From: Pseudomonas viridiflava
GTDB lineage: Bacteria > Pseudomonadota > Gammaproteobacteria > Pseudomonadales > Pseudomonadaceae
Direction: 5' to 3'
NCBI RefSeq assembly: GCF_003702045.1
Contig: NZ_RBTP01000012.1
Location: forward strand, 372,001-436,000
Length of the DNA stretch: 64,000 bases
The notes under the pieces were generated by a model that searched no databases, was not told the DNA's origin, and saw nothing but the letters and a program-made list of their open reading frames with translations. The position numbers were made by a program, and so were the translations under genes. Positions 21,417 through 34,055 of this stretch are shown here, piece after piece (position 1 is the first letter of the stretch; every line of letters begins with the position of its first letter).

Positions 21417-22919
21417 ATGAGCGATTCACCGGTGATCGGCCACTACATCAACGGGCAGGTGCATGACGGCGATGGCGAGCGCTTCAGCGATGTGTTCAAT
21501 CCGGCACTCGGCAGTGTTCAGGCGCGTGTAGCGTTGGCCAGCCTAAAGACGGTCGACGAAGCGGTCGCTTCAGCGAAAGCGGCATTCCCTGCCTGGGCCG
21601 ATCAATCTTCGTTGCGCCGCGCCCGGGTGATGTTCAAGTTCAAGGAATTGCTGGACCGTCACCACGACGAGCTGGCGCAGATCATCTGTCGTGAGCACGG
21701 CAAGGTGCTGTCGGATGCACGGGGTGAGGTGGTACGCGGCATCGAGATCGTTGAGTTTGCCTGCGGTGCGCCGAGCCTGCTCAAGAGCGATTTCAGCGAC
21801 AACATCGGGGGTGGCATCGACAACTGGAACCTGCGTCAGCCGCTCGGCGTCTGTGCCGGGGTCACGCCGTTCAACTTTCCGGTGATGGTGCCGCTGTGGA
21901 TGATTCCGATGGCGTTGGTCACCGGCAACTGTTTCATTCTCAAGCCGTCCGAACGCGACCCGTCGGCCAGTCTGTTGATGGCGCGCCTATTGAAGGAAGC
22001 CGGTCTGCCCGATGGCGTTTTCAACGTGGTGCAGGGCGACAAGGTGGCCGTGGATGCGCTGCTGCAACACCCGGACATCGAAGCCATGTCGTTCGTAGGC
22101 TCCACCCCGATTGCCGAGTACATCTACCAGCAGGGCACCGCACACGGCAAGCGCGTGCAGGCGCTGGGCGGTGCCAAGAACCACATGATCGTCATGCCCG
22201 ATGCCGACCTGGACCAGGCGGCCGACGCGCTGATCGGTGCGGCCTTTGGTTCGGCGGGTGAGCGCTGCATGGCGATTTCCATTGCCGTGGTGGTCGGTGA
22301 TGTCGGCCAGGCGTTGATCGACACGCTGCTGCCGCGCATCGATAAGCTGAAGGTCGGCAATGGCATGAACGCCGATTCCGACATGGGGCCACTGGTCACG
22401 GCCGTGCACAAGGCCAAGGTCGAAGGCTATATCGATCAGGGCGTCAAAGAGGGCGCGAAGCTGATCGTCGATGGGCGTCACTTCAAGGTGCCGGGCGCCG
22501 AGCAGGGGTTTTTCGTCGGCGCGACCCTGTTCGATCACGTCACGCCAGCGATGCAGATCTACAAGGAAGAAATCTTCGGGCCGGTGCTGGGTATCGTGCA
22601 TGTGCCCGATTTCGCCAGCGCGGTGGAGCTGATCAACGCCCACGAGTTTGGCAACGGCGTGTCGTGTTTCACCAGCGACGGCGGCGTGGCGCGCGCGTTT
22701 ACCCGCTCCATCAAGGTGGGAATGGTCGGCATCAATGTGCCAATTCCGGTGCCGATGGCCTGGCACTCATTCGGTGGCTGGAAACGCTCGCTGTTCGGCG
22801 ATCACCACGCCTACGGCGAGGAAGGCCTGCGTTTCTACAGCCGCTACAAAAGCGTGATGCAGCGCTGGCCGGACAGCATCGCCAAGGGCGCGGAGTTCAG
22901 CATGCCGACGGCCAAATAG
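21417..22919 (+). CDS. iolA: Methylmalonate/malonate-semialdehyde dehydrogenase (CoA-acylating)
   Basis: 500 residues, the usual MmsA/IolA length. It converts malonate semialdehyde plus CoA and NAD+ to acetyl-CoA and CO2, the last inositol step. The ALDH elements are intact: the [12 protein letters not shown] active-site loop, [12 protein letters not shown], the nucleophilic Cys in [11 protein letters not shown], and the EEIFGPVL and [14 protein letters not shown] segments typical of MmsA. A TGGAG ribosome binding site precedes the ATG. A 174-base gap with a small hairpin separates it from iolD. The same enzyme can serve valine degradation. Confidence 0.94.
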   Translation: MSDSPVIGHYINGQVHDGDGERFSDVFNPALGSVQARVALASLKTVDEAVASAKAAFPAWADQSSLRRARVMFKFKELLDRHHDELAQIICREHGKVLSDARGEVVRGIEIVEFACGAPSLLKSDFSDNIGGGIDNWNLRQPLGVCAGVTPFNFPVMVPLWMIPMALVTGNCFILKPSERDPSASLLMARLLKEAGLPDGVFNVVQGDKVAVDALLQHPDIEAMSFVGSTPIAEYIYQQGTAHGKRVQALGGAKNHMIVMPDADLDQAADALIGAAFGSAGERCMAISIAVVVGDVGQALIDTLLPRIDKLKVGNGMNADSDMGPLVTAVHKAKVEGYIDQGVKEGAKLIVDGRHFKVPGAEQGFFVGATLFDHVTPAMQIYKEEIFGPVLGIVHVPDFASAVELINAHEFGNGVSCFTSDGGVARAFTRSIKVGMVGINVPIPVPMAWHSFGGWKRSLFGDHHAYGEEGLRFYSRYKSVMQRWPDSIAKGAEFSMPTAK

Positions 22920-23093
22920 TCCGGTGTGTTGCAGCACTGCGGGCATTCGATAGGCGTCACAGCGTCTTCGAGGCCGCGCAGTCTTGCAGCACACAGAGAC
23001 ACCGTAAGCGCGAGCGTGCTCGCAAACGAGCCACTTGGCGCGTATCAGAGGCACAGCAACACCTTCCACCTCAAACAACAACAAGGTGCGAGC

Positions 23094-26101
<3,008 letters not shown>

Positions 26102-26174
26102 TCGATTGCGGTCCGGGGCAGGTGCTTCTATAAAGGCGGCACGTTGACTGGCTATTGCTGAACAGGAGAAAGCC

Positions 26175-27194
26175 ATGCGAGCAGGACTGGTGGGCTACGG
26201 CAAGGGAGGGCGCTATTTTCATGCGACGCTGATATCGAGTCTGCCCGGTGCGACCTTCGTGGGGGTGGTGACCCGTTCACCTGAACGCAGGCAGGAAGTG
26301 GCCAAGGATCATCCCGGCGTGGCGACGTTCGATACGCTGGCTGATCTGGTAGCAGCCGGGGTGGATGTGGTGGTCATTTCCACGCCTCTGGCCTCGCGAC
26401 GCGCCTTGATACTGGAGGCGATCGAAAGGGGAGTGGGCGTGGTGAGCGACAAACCCTTCGCTCACGACGCAGCCCAGGCTCTGGAACTGATCGAGGCGGC
26501 CGAGCGGCGCGGCGTGCTGCTCAGCGTCTATCAGAATCGGCGCTGGGACTCGGATTTTCTGACCGTGCGCAAGTTGATCGACAACCAGGTGCTGGGCTCG
26601 ATCAGTCGGTTCGAGTCCAGTATCGAGCGCTATTCGCCGCGCTCCGTCGGCAAGGCCAGTGGCGGTGGCGTGCTGCGTGACTTGGGCAGCCATCTGGTGG
26701 ATCAGGCGTTAGTGCTGTTCGGCCCGGTTGAGCGGGTGTATGCCGAACTGCAGTTCGCGAATCCGGAAAGTGAGCTGGACCACACCTTTTTCGTTTCACT
26801 GACCCATGCCAATGGCGTGATGTCGCACCTGTCCGGGAGTTGCCTGCAAAGCACCGCCAAGCCACGGTTTCGCGTCAGTGGCTCGCTGGGTTGCTACAGC
26901 GTCGAGGGGCTTGACGGTCAGGAGGACGCCGCGTTCGCCGGTCTTACGCCCCGGTCGGAGGGTGAGCGTTGGGGGGTTGAAGAGCATCGGCGCTGGGGGT
27001 GGTTCGAGCAGGGTGATCATCGCGAGCGGGTGCCTTCCGAGCGAGGTTGCTGGCTGGCGTTCTATCGCCAGTTGCAGGACGCCATGGCCGGGCAGGCACC
27101 TGTGCCGGTCGACCCTCGTGACGCCCTCGCGTCGACTGTGGTGATGGACGCTGCGCGCCTGAGCGCTCATGAAGGGCGTGTGGTCGTTCTGTAG
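26175..27194 (+). CDS. Second Gfo/Idh/MocA dehydrogenase, scyllo-inositol/IolW-like
   Basis: 339 residues with the N-terminal Rossmann motif GLVGYGKGGRYFH, the lysine of SDKPFAHD and the histidine in LRDLGSHLVDQAL. It resembles YdgJ/IolW-type enzymes, which use NADP(H) and often reduce scyllo-inosose or act on scyllo-inositol. Placed last in the iol block, it may allow scyllo-inositol to enter the pathway. That substrate is inferred. AGGAG precedes the ATG. A terminator follows at 27228-27265. Confidence 0.85.
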   Translation: MRAGLVGYGKGGRYFHATLISSLPGATFVGVVTRSPERRQEVAKDHPGVATFDTLADLVAAGVDVVVISTPLASRRALILEAIERGVGVVSDKPFAHDAAQALELIEAAERRGVLLSVYQNRRWDSDFLTVRKLIDNQVLGSISRFESSIERYSPRSVGKASGGGVLRDLGSHLVDQALVLFGPVERVYAELQFANPESELDHTFFVSLTHANGVMSHLSGSCLQSTAKPRFRVSGSLGCYSVEGLDGQEDAAFAGLTPRSEGERWGVEEHRRWGWFEQGDHRERVPSERGCWLAFYRQLQDAMAGQAPVPVDPRDALASTVVMDAARLSAHEGRVVVL

Positions 27195-27227
27195 CGTATT
27201 GAGTGGTTGAATCGATGCATCCGGATA

Positions 27228-27265
27228 GCCCGGCCTCCAACAGGAAGCCGGGCTTCTCGCATTTT
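27228..27265 (+). terminator. Intrinsic terminator of the iol operon
   Basis: GCCCGGC (27228-27234) pairs with GCCGGGC (27247-27253) over a 12-base loop, followed by TTCTCGCATTTT. It separates iol enzymes from the transporter genes. Confidence 0.75.
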
Positions 27266-27306
27266 CGGTTCGCCAGAAGGAAAAACAGAATAAATTCTAA
27301 AATTAG

Positions 27307-27335
27307 TTGAATTGGAAAATATTTTCCAATAGAGT
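27307..27335 (+). promoter_or_regulatory. Transporter promoter with 20-bp perfect palindrome in the spacer
   Basis: Bases 27311-27330 form a perfect 20-bp palindrome with GGAA-AATATT-TTCC at its core, the published form of an RpiR-type IolR site in rhizobia. It fills the space between a -35-like TTGAAT (27307-27312) and a -10-like TAGAGT (27330-27335), 17 bases apart, which would let a repressor block RNA polymerase. The leader to the first transporter gene is ~330 bases and contains no gene I can support. Confidence 0.72.
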
Positions 27336-27668
27336 CGTTTTCAGGTTACCGACTATCGAATCACCCAAGCCTTCGGACACTGCCGAGGTCATGGGAAACA
27401 AGCCAACAAAAACAAAACAAGATAGGTACTGTCGATGAAAACCCCCACTCATGGCCCTCGCGCCAGTCGTAATACCCCAACTGCATTCTGGGTCCGCTTG
27501 ATGGAGCGATTCCTGACCGTTGTCGCACATGGCATGTGCGTGCGCCACAAGGACGCACTGTTGTTCTGCATTCCCGGTGCAACCGGAGTCCGCCTTCCAC
27601 GATAAGTGGCTGCATCGCGTCCTCGTTACCCAGTCCTAACAACAACAAGAATGTGGAGACAGACCCTC

Positions 27669-28598
27669 ATGAAGACCCCGATTCGCTTTACCGCTCTGGC
27701 CTTGGCACTGATGCTGGGCAGCGGTGCCGCACTGGCCGATATCAAAGTCGGCGTGGCCATGTCGCAGTTCGATGACACTTGGCTGACCTACCTGCGCGAG
27801 GACATGAGCGCCAAGGCCAAGACGCTGCCCGATGGCGTGACGCTGCAGTTCGTCGACGCCCGCGCAGACGTCAACAAACAGCTCGACCAGGTTCAGGAGT
27901 TGATCGGAAAGAAAGTCGACGCCTTGATCGTCAACCCCGTAGACACCGCTGCAACCGCCAGGATCACCAAAATTGCCGTCGCCGCCGGTATTCCCCTGGT
28001 GTACGTCAATCGTCGCCCGGATGACCTCAAACTGCCGGAAGGCGTCGCCACCGTCACCTCCGATGATGTCGAGGCGGGGCGGCTGCAGATGCAGTACATC
28101 GCCGACAAGATGGGCGGCAAAGGCAGCGTGATGATTCTGCTGGGTGACCTGGCCAACAATTCCACGAAAGGCCGTACCGATGGCGTGAAAGAAGTTCTGA
28201 AAAAATACCCGGACATCAAGATCGACCAGGAGCAGACCGGCACCTGGCTGCGTCAGAAAGGCATGGACCTGACCAACGACTGGATTACCCAGGGCAAGGC
28301 GTTCAACGCGGTTCTGGCCAACAATGACGAGATGGCCATTGGCGCCGCGATGGCCCTGAAACAGGCCGGGATTAAAAAAGGCACCGTATTCGTGGCAGGC
28401 GTGGACGGCACCCCTGATGGTCTGAATGCCGTGAGCAAGGGCGACCTCACCGTTTCGGTCTACCAGGACGCCAAGGGGCAGGCCAACGGAGCGGTCGATG
28501 CGGCAGTGAAGATGGCCAAGAAGGAAAAGCTTGAAACCCAGGCCATTGTCATACCGTACCGCCTGATCACGCCTGAAAACGTCGTCTCTTTCAAATAA
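27669..28598 (+). CDS. ibpA: Periplasmic inositol-type sugar-binding protein of an ABC importer
   Basis: 309 residues. A Sec signal peptide (basic start, [10 protein letters not shown] core, ALA-D cleavage near residue 23) leads into a type I periplasmic-binding fold (Peripla_BP_4), as in RbsB and the Caulobacter inositol-binding protein Ibp[11 protein letters not shown] and [11 protein letters not shown] are in the ligand-binding half. The start is the ATG at 27669; the frame further left lacks a ribosome site. Adjacent to iol and under an IolR-like palindrome, myo-inositol is the likely ligand, but this is inference. Confidence 0.85.
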   Translation: MKTPIRFTALALALMLGSGAALADIKVGVAMSQFDDTWLTYLREDMSAKAKTLPDGVTLQFVDARADVNKQLDQVQELIGKKVDALIVNPVDTAATARITKIAVAAGIPLVYVNRRPDDLKLPEGVATVTSDDVEAGRLQMQYIADKMGGKGSVMILLGDLANNSTKGRTDGVKEVLKKYPDIKIDQEQTGTWLRQKGMDLTNDWITQGKAFNAVLANNDEMAIGAAMALKQAGIKKGTVFVAGVDGTPDGLNAVSKGDLTVSVYQDAKGQANGAVDAAVKMAKKEKLETQAIVIPYRLITPENVVSFK

Positions 28599-28659
28599 GA
28601 ACAGCCGACAGGCCCGATGGCCTTCGGGCCATCGCCTGTCGCTTGAGGAGCTTGTCACC

Positions 28660-30237
28660 ATGTCCGGTTCAGCGACTGCCACCACGCCCGCCCAGCATGA
28701 CTCTTTTTCCGGTCGTGCAGGCCATGACGCCCAGGACACCCAATCGCCTTACCTGCTGGAAATCAGCCATATCAGCAAAGGCTTCCCCGGCGTTATTGCG
28801 CTCAACGATGTGCAATTGCGGGTCCGGCCCGGCAGCGTTCTGGCACTGATGGGCGAAAATGGTGCTGGCAAATCGACCCTGATGAAAATCATTGCCGGCA
28901 TCTATCAGCCTGACGCGGGTGAAATCCGCCTGCGCGGCAAGCCAGTCACGTTCGAAACGCCCCTTGCAGCGCTCAAGGCGGGTATCGCCATGATCCATCA
29001 GGAGCTGAACCTGATGCCGTTCATGAGCATTGCAGAAAACATCTGGATCGGGCGCGAGCAACTCAACGGCCTGCACATGATCGATCACCGGGAGATGTTC
29101 CGCTGCACCGCTGAACTGCTCGAGCGCCTGCGCATCAGGCTGGATCCGGAGGAGTTGGTGGGCAACCTGAGCATCGCCGAGCGGCAGATGGTCGAGATCG
29201 CCAAAGCGGTTTCCTATGACTCCGATGTGCTGATCATGGATGAGCCCACCTCGGCCATCACCGAAACCGAAGTGGCGCACCTGTTCTCGATCATTGCCGA
29301 CCTGCGGGCTCAAGGCAAAGGCATCGTGTACATCACGCACAAGATGAACGAGGTGTTCGAGATCGCCGATGAAGTGGCGGTGTTTCGCGACGGCTGTTAC
29401 ATCGGCTTGCAGCGCGCCGACAGCATGGACGGCGACAGCCTGATTTCGATGATGGTGGGGCGTGAGCTGACGCAGCTGTTTCCGGAGCGCGAAAAACCGA
29501 TTGGCGATCTGCTGCTGTCGGTGCGGGACTTGCGCCTTGACGGGGTTTTTCAGGGTGTGTCCTTTGACTTGCACGCCGGGGAAATTCTCGGCATTGCCGG
29601 CCTGATGGGCTCGGGCCGCACCAATGTTGCGGAAACCCTGTTCGGCATCACGCCCAGTGACGGGGGAGACATTCAATTCGATGGCGCAGCGGTACGCATC
29701 GGCGACCCGCACCAGGCCATAGGGCTGGGTTTTGCGCTGCTGACCGAGGATCGAAAACTGACCGGCCTGTTCCCCTGTCTTTCAGTGATGGAAAACATGG
29801 AAATGGCCGTGCTGGCCAATTATTCCGGCAGTGGGTTCGTCAAGCAGAAGGCCTTGCGCGCGCTCTGCGAGGATATGTGCAAGAAGTTGCGGGTCAAGAC
29901 GCCGTCACTGGAGCAGTGCATCGACACGTTGTCTGGCGGCAATCAGCAGAAGGCCTTGCTGGCCCGTTGGCTGATGACCAACCCCAGGGTGCTGATTCTC
30001 GACGAGCCAACTCGCGGTATCGACGTGGGCGCCAAGGCCGAGATTTATCGCCTGATCGCGTTCCTGGCCAGCGAAGGCATGGCGGTCATCATGATTTCCT
30101 CCGAGCTGCCGGAAGTGCTGGGCATGAGCGACCGGGTCATGGTCATGCATGAAGGTGAAATGATGGGCATTTTGCCGCGCAGCGAGGCGACTCAGGAAAA
30201 AGTCATGCACCTGGCTTCCGGGCATCGAGCCCAGTGA
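28660..30237 (+). CDS. iatA: Inositol-type ABC importer, double ATPase subunit
   Basis: 525 residues with two ABC domains, as in RbsA/MglA/IatA. The first has Walker [10 protein letters not shown], signature NLSIAERQM and Walker [10 protein letters not shown]. The second has a degenerate Walker A (GLMGSGRTN), signature LSGGNQQK and Walker [12 protein letters not shown]. About 30 extra, low-complexity residues (Thr/Ala/Gly-rich) precede the first domain. GAGGAG stands in front of the ATG. It is the second cistron between the binding protein and the permease. Confidence 0.9.
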   Translation: MSGSATATTPAQHDSFSGRAGHDAQDTQSPYLLEISHISKGFPGVIALNDVQLRVRPGSVLALMGENGAGKSTLMKIIAGIYQPDAGEIRLRGKPVTFETPLAALKAGIAMIHQELNLMPFMSIAENIWIGREQLNGLHMIDHREMFRCTAELLERLRIRLDPEELVGNLSIAERQMVEIAKAVSYDSDVLIMDEPTSAITETEVAHLFSIIADLRAQGKGIVYITHKMNEVFEIADEVAVFRDGCYIGLQRADSMDGDSLISMMVGRELTQLFPEREKPIGDLLLSVRDLRLDGVFQGVSFDLHAGEILGIAGLMGSGRTNVAETLFGITPSDGGDIQFDGAAVRIGDPHQAIGLGFALLTEDRKLTGLFPCLSVMENMEMAVLANYSGSGFVKQKALRALCEDMCKKLRVKTPSLEQCIDTLSGGNQQKALLARWLMTNPRVLILDEPTRGIDVGAKAEIYRLIAFLASEGMAVIMISSELPEVLGMSDRVMVMHEGEMMGILPRSEATQEKVMHLASGHRAQ

Positions 30238-30297
30238 GTCTTCACGGCTGACTGTCGGCAGCAGAACACGCCAGAACAAGAACAAGAGGGGAACATC

Positions 30298-31323
30298 ATG
30301 AGCAACGCAATTCTGCAGAATAAACCGGCCCTGGCGCCGACCAAGAGCAAACGGCGGCTGCCCACCGAACTGAGTATTTTTCTGGTGCTGATCGGCATCG
30401 GCCTGATTTTCGAACTGTTCGGCTGGATCGTGCGCGACCAAAGCTTTTTGCTTAACTCGCAGCGTTTGGTGCTGATGATCCTGCAGGTCTCGATCATCGG
30501 TCTGTTGGCCATTGGTGTGACCCAGGTGATCATCACCACCGGCATCGATTTGTCGTCGGGCTCGGTGCTGGCCTTGTCTGCGATGGTTGCGGCGAGCCTG
30601 GCGCAGACCTCGGATTTTTCCCGTGCGGTATTTCCCTCACTGACCGATCTGCCGGTCTGGATCCCCGTGGTGGTAGGGCTGGGTGTCGGTTTGCTGGCGG
30701 GAGCGATCAACGGCAGCATCATCGCCATCACCGGTATCCCGCCATTTATTGCCACGCTGGGCATGATGGTTTCGGCCCGTGGCCTGGCGCGTTTCTACAC
30801 TGAAGGCCAGCCGGTGAGCATGCTCTCGGACTCCTACACGGCGATCGGGCAGGGCGCGATGCCAGTCATCATTTTTCTGGTAGTGGCGGTCATTTTCCAC
30901 ATCGCACTGCGCTACACCAAGTACGGCAAATACACCTATGCCATCGGCGGCAACATGCAGGCGGCCCGTACCTCGGGTATCAACGTCAAGCGTCATCTGA
31001 TCATCGTCTACAGCATCGCCGGGCTTCTGGCCGGCCTAGCCGGCGTGGTGGCCTCGGCACGCGCCGCCACCGGGCAGGCGGGTATGGGCATGTCTTATGA
31101 GCTGGACGCCATCGCAGCCGCGGTGATCGGCGGCACCAGCCTGGCAGGCGGCGTGGGGCGCATCACCGGCACCGTCATCGGCGCGCTGATTCTGGGGGTC
31201 ATGGCCAGTGGATTCACCTTTGTCGGCGTGGATGCTTACGTCCAGGACATCATCAAGGGCCTGATCATTGTGGTGGCGGTGGTAATCGACCAGTATCGCA
31301 ACAAGCGCAAGACCAAACGCTGA
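30298..31323 (+). CDS. iatP: Inositol-type ABC importer, permease subunit
   Basis: 341 residues, inner-membrane permease of the RbsC family with about 8-10 transmembrane helices. The conserved TTGIDLSSGSVLAL segment and the cytosolic coupling stretch GGNMQAARTSGINV are present. It forms the pore with the double ATPase encoded just upstream. A basic N-tail (residues 1-22) precedes the first helix. A terminator hairpin follows its stop at 31339. Confidence 0.9.
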   Translation: MSNAILQNKPALAPTKSKRRLPTELSIFLVLIGIGLIFELFGWIVRDQSFLLNSQRLVLMILQVSIIGLLAIGVTQVIITTGIDLSSGSVLALSAMVAASLAQTSDFSRAVFPSLTDLPVWIPVVVGLGVGLLAGAINGSIIAITGIPPFIATLGMMVSARGLARFYTEGQPVSMLSDSYTAIGQGAMPVIIFLVVAVIFHIALRYTKYGKYTYAIGGNMQAARTSGINVKRHLIIVYSIAGLLAGLAGVVASARAATGQAGMGMSYELDAIAAAVIGGTSLAGGVGRITGTVIGALILGVMASGFTFVGVDAYVQDIIKGLIIVVAVVIDQYRNKRKTKR

Positions 31324-31338
31324 GGGGCATGCGATGTA

Positions 31339-31366
31339 CACAAGGGCCTTCGTGGCCCTTTTGTGC
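31339..31366 (+). terminator. Intrinsic terminator after the inositol importer
   Basis: CACAAGGGCC faces GGCCCTTTTGTG around a TTCG-type loop, so the U-tract forms part of the outer stem. Placed 15 bases after the permease stop. Confidence 0.78.
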
Positions 31367-31626
31367 GTTATAAAGATGCTGGAACCGATGAGTTCTGTGC
31401 CGGTCAGACCCTCATCCAGGCACGCTTGATAGGGGTTTGAAGCCCGGTTTTCAGGGGCTATTGCGCAATTGTCGTCGAAATCCCTTCAATTGTGTTGCCG
31501 AGTGCGCGAGGCGGCCTTAGACTGCCGCCCCTCGTAAATTGAGTGCCAGGTGGCGCTTGGAGATGATGGCGCTTTTACGGCAACGTTGAGCCGCTCCTCA
31601 ATGCACGTTTTTTATTAGAGAAATCA

Positions 31627-32031
31627 ATGACAAAGGAAAAGTTGCTGGCCATGCCGGCCGATGATTACATGAACGCCGAGCAGCACGCTTTCTTCGTCGA
31701 GCTGTTGCAGAACATGAAGGTCGAAATCCACGAGCGAATCGAGCAGAGCCGCATTGCCATCGAAAGCCTGGATACGCCTGCAGACCCTGCTGACGCTGCT
31801 TCCGTGGAAGAAGAGCGTCACTGGCTGGTGAATGTAATCGATCGCGATCAACGCATGCTTCCTCAGCTTGAAATGGCGTTGTCGCGCATTGCCGAAGACA
31901 CCTTTGGCTGGTGCGACGACAGCGGTGAGCCGATCGGCCTGAAGCGTCTGCTGATCAGCCCGACGACCAAGTATTGCATCGAAGCGCAAGAGCGCCACGA
32001 GCAGATCGACAAGCACCAGCGTCAGGCCTGA
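31627..32031 (+). CDS. DksA/TraR-family RNA polymerase-binding protein, DksA2-like
   Basis: 134 residues. The coiled-coil region (about 15-90) carries the acidic tip with Asp-Pro-Ala-Asp-Ala-Ala (residues 53-58), matching the D-x2-D-x-A tip used by DksA to act on RNA polymerase with ppGpp. The zinc-finger site is reduced: C96-x2-S99-x17-C117-x2-A120 in place of four cysteines. The Zn-independent DksA2 paralogue of P. aeruginosa has one cysteine per half in the same way. I see no clear Zur box upstream and no zinc genes nearby. It could instead be a DksA-like protein of another subgroup. Confidence 0.82.
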   Translation: MTKEKLLAMPADDYMNAEQHAFFVELLQNMKVEIHERIEQSRIAIESLDTPADPADAASVEEERHWLVNVIDRDQRMLPQLEMALSRIAEDTFGWCDDSGEPIGLKRLLISPTTKYCIEAQERHEQIDKHQRQA

Positions 32032-32069
32032 TTCCAGGGTTTGAGCGTGATGCGGTCCAGTCTGTACCG

Positions 32070-32103
32070 AACCGGGAGGCATTGATGGCCTCCCGGTTTT
32101 GTT
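32070..32103 (+). terminator. Intrinsic terminator after the dksA-like gene
   Basis: An 11-bp perfect stem, AACCGGGAGGC against GCCTCCCGGTT, with a 7-base loop, followed by TTGTTGT. Confidence 0.82.
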
Positions 32104-32222
32104 GTGCCTGCGATTTATTTACGTGAATGTCGCTCTTTACCACTAACGGCTCATGGCAGATGGCCGGTTTCTGGCGTTTAATGAGGACAAACAACGATAA
32201 ATGAACGCTGGGGTGACGCAGC

Positions 32223-33800
32223 ATGTCCGAAAACGCAGTCGTGGCAAATCGCCCATTCATCCTCTTGTTGCAAAGCATAGGGTTGTGCCTGCTGATGGCG
32301 GCCATCGCCTTCGCCAGCCTCTCTGTCTATATCGCTACGCCCATTGCGCTCCTGTTGATCTGGCTGCCACGTTTTTTGCCCGCAAACTCTGCCGTACCGG
32401 TGGCCACGCAGGGTGACAGCGCCATCGAGCGCCTGACTCGCGACCTTTCCCATACCACCAGCCACAATGCACTTTCTGCCGCGCAGGTGGCGTTTGCCGT
32501 GCGCCAGCTGGCGGGCAAAGTGCAGTCCCAACTCGATGCGGCGGAGCAGGTGGTCAGCAGCGCCGACGTCATGATCGCGACCGAGCGGCAGACCGCGCAG
32601 TTGAGCCAGCAGGCGCTCAGCGCCGCCAGTCAGGCCCGTGAGCGCAGTGATGCCGGCAGCGTTGTGTTGAATGAGTCCATCCGGCGCATGCACCGCCTCA
32701 GTCGGGGCGCGGTGGACAGCCGCGAGCTGATCGAGGCGTTGAATCAACGCAGCGAGGAGATCCAGCGCGTGACGCTGGTGATCCAGTCCATTGCCAGCCA
32801 GACCAACCTGCTGGCACTCAACGCCGCCATCGAGGCTGCCCGTGCTGGCGAGCACGGGCGAGGGTTTGCCGTGGTCGCCGATGAGGTGCGTGGGCTCGCC
32901 GGCCGTACCGCCAGCGCGACACAGGAGGTCGGCCAGATGGTTGCCGATATCCAGCAACGCACGTCGCAGGTTGTTGAGCAGATTCAGCAGTTGTCCGCTG
33001 ATCTGGACAGCGGTGTCGAGCAGGTGGAACTGACGGGTCAGCACCTTGAAAACATCGCGCGGCTGGCGGTCGAGGTAGAGAGCCAGGTGGGCGAAATTGC
33101 CCACGGCGCACAGACCAATCAGGATCAATTGGCGAGCCTGTTCGTCGCGGTGGAGCGCATGCGCAGCGACCTGGCGGTCAGCGACGAGCAGACCCGGCAT
33201 CTGGCGCAGTCGGCGGTGCAGATGGAAGGCCAGGCCGAAACCATTAGCCAGCGTCTGGCGCAGGTGGGGCTGGATGATTACCACCAGCGTATCTACGACC
33301 TGGCCCAAGAGGGCGCACGGCAGATTGCCGCAACCTTCGAAGCCGACGTGGAACGTGGGCACCTCAGTCTCGACGACTTGTTCGACCGGCAGTACAAGCC
33401 GATTCCCAACACATCACCGACACGTTTCAACACCCGTTTCGACCGTTACACCGATCAGGTCTTGCCCGGTGTGCAGGAACCGCTGTTGTCACGTCATGAA
33501 GGCCTGGTGTTCGCGATTGCCTGCACCCAGCAAGGCTATGTGCCTACCCACAACAACGCCTTCAACCAACCGCTGACCGGCGACCCTGCCGTCGATAACG
33601 CGCGAAACCGCAGCAAACGCAAGTTCGACGACCGCACCGGTATTCGGTGCGGCAGCCATCAGCAGCCCGTCCTGTTGCAGACCTACACCCGGGACACCGG
33701 CGAACTGATGCATGACCTTTCGGTGCCGATCATGGTGAAAGGCAGGCATTGGGGTGGTTTGAGGCTGGGGTACAAGCCTCAGAGTGCGGTATCGAAATAG
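32223..33800 (+). CDS. Methyl-accepting chemotaxis protein with C-terminal cytoplasmic sensor region
   Basis: 525 residues. Two N-terminal membrane helices (about 10-48) are separated by only a few residues, so there is no periplasmic sensor. No HAMP is evident. The MCP signalling region spans about 70-340, with the conserved hairpin tip [28 protein letters not shown] split over residues ~185-215. Residues ~365-520 form an extra domain ([47 protein letters not shown]) seen at the C-terminus of several Pseudomonas receptors and probably ligand-binding. It is a single-gene transcript. Confidence 0.88.
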   Translation: MSENAVVANRPFILLLQSIGLCLLMAAIAFASLSVYIATPIALLLIWLPRFLPANSAVPVATQGDSAIERLTRDLSHTTSHNALSAAQVAFAVRQLAGKVQSQLDAAEQVVSSADVMIATERQTAQLSQQALSAASQARERSDAGSVVLNESIRRMHRLSRGAVDSRELIEALNQRSEEIQRVTLVIQSIASQTNLLALNAAIEAARAGEHGRGFAVVADEVRGLAGRTASATQEVGQMVADIQQRTSQVVEQIQQLSADLDSGVEQVELTGQHLENIARLAVEVESQVGEIAHGAQTNQDQLASLFVAVERMRSDLAVSDEQTRHLAQSAVQMEGQAETISQRLAQVGLDDYHQRIYDLAQEGARQIAATFEADVERGHLSLDDLFDRQYKPIPNTSPTRFNTRFDRYTDQVLPGVQEPLLSRHEGLVFAIACTQQGYVPTHNNAFNQPLTGDPAVDNARNRSKRKFDDRTGIRCGSHQQPVLLQTYTRDTGELMHDLSVPIMVKGRHWGGLRLGYKPQSAVSK

Positions 33801-34055
33801 TTGCTTACGCGTCTGTGGCGAAGCTGCATGGCGCCGTTTTTATCTTCAACGGATGTGTTGCAGGTAAATAACGAGTGAGTTAGGCGTATCGAACTCTGCT
33901 ATTTGGTGGTTTAGGTTTTTTATTGTAGGAGTTTTCCTAAAAGCCGCTCTGTCCCTTGACTGTAGGTGCTCGCTGAGCAAGCTATTTATATCGACGTAAT
34001 AAATTGTCGATGTAAAGGCTGCCTATACGTGGCCGACTCTAAGGACGGAAACAAG

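Noticed and set aside
31367..31626. Possible Zur box in front of the DksA2-like gene
   Set aside because: I found no GTTATA-N2-TATAAC-like palindrome; the region has no clear operator.
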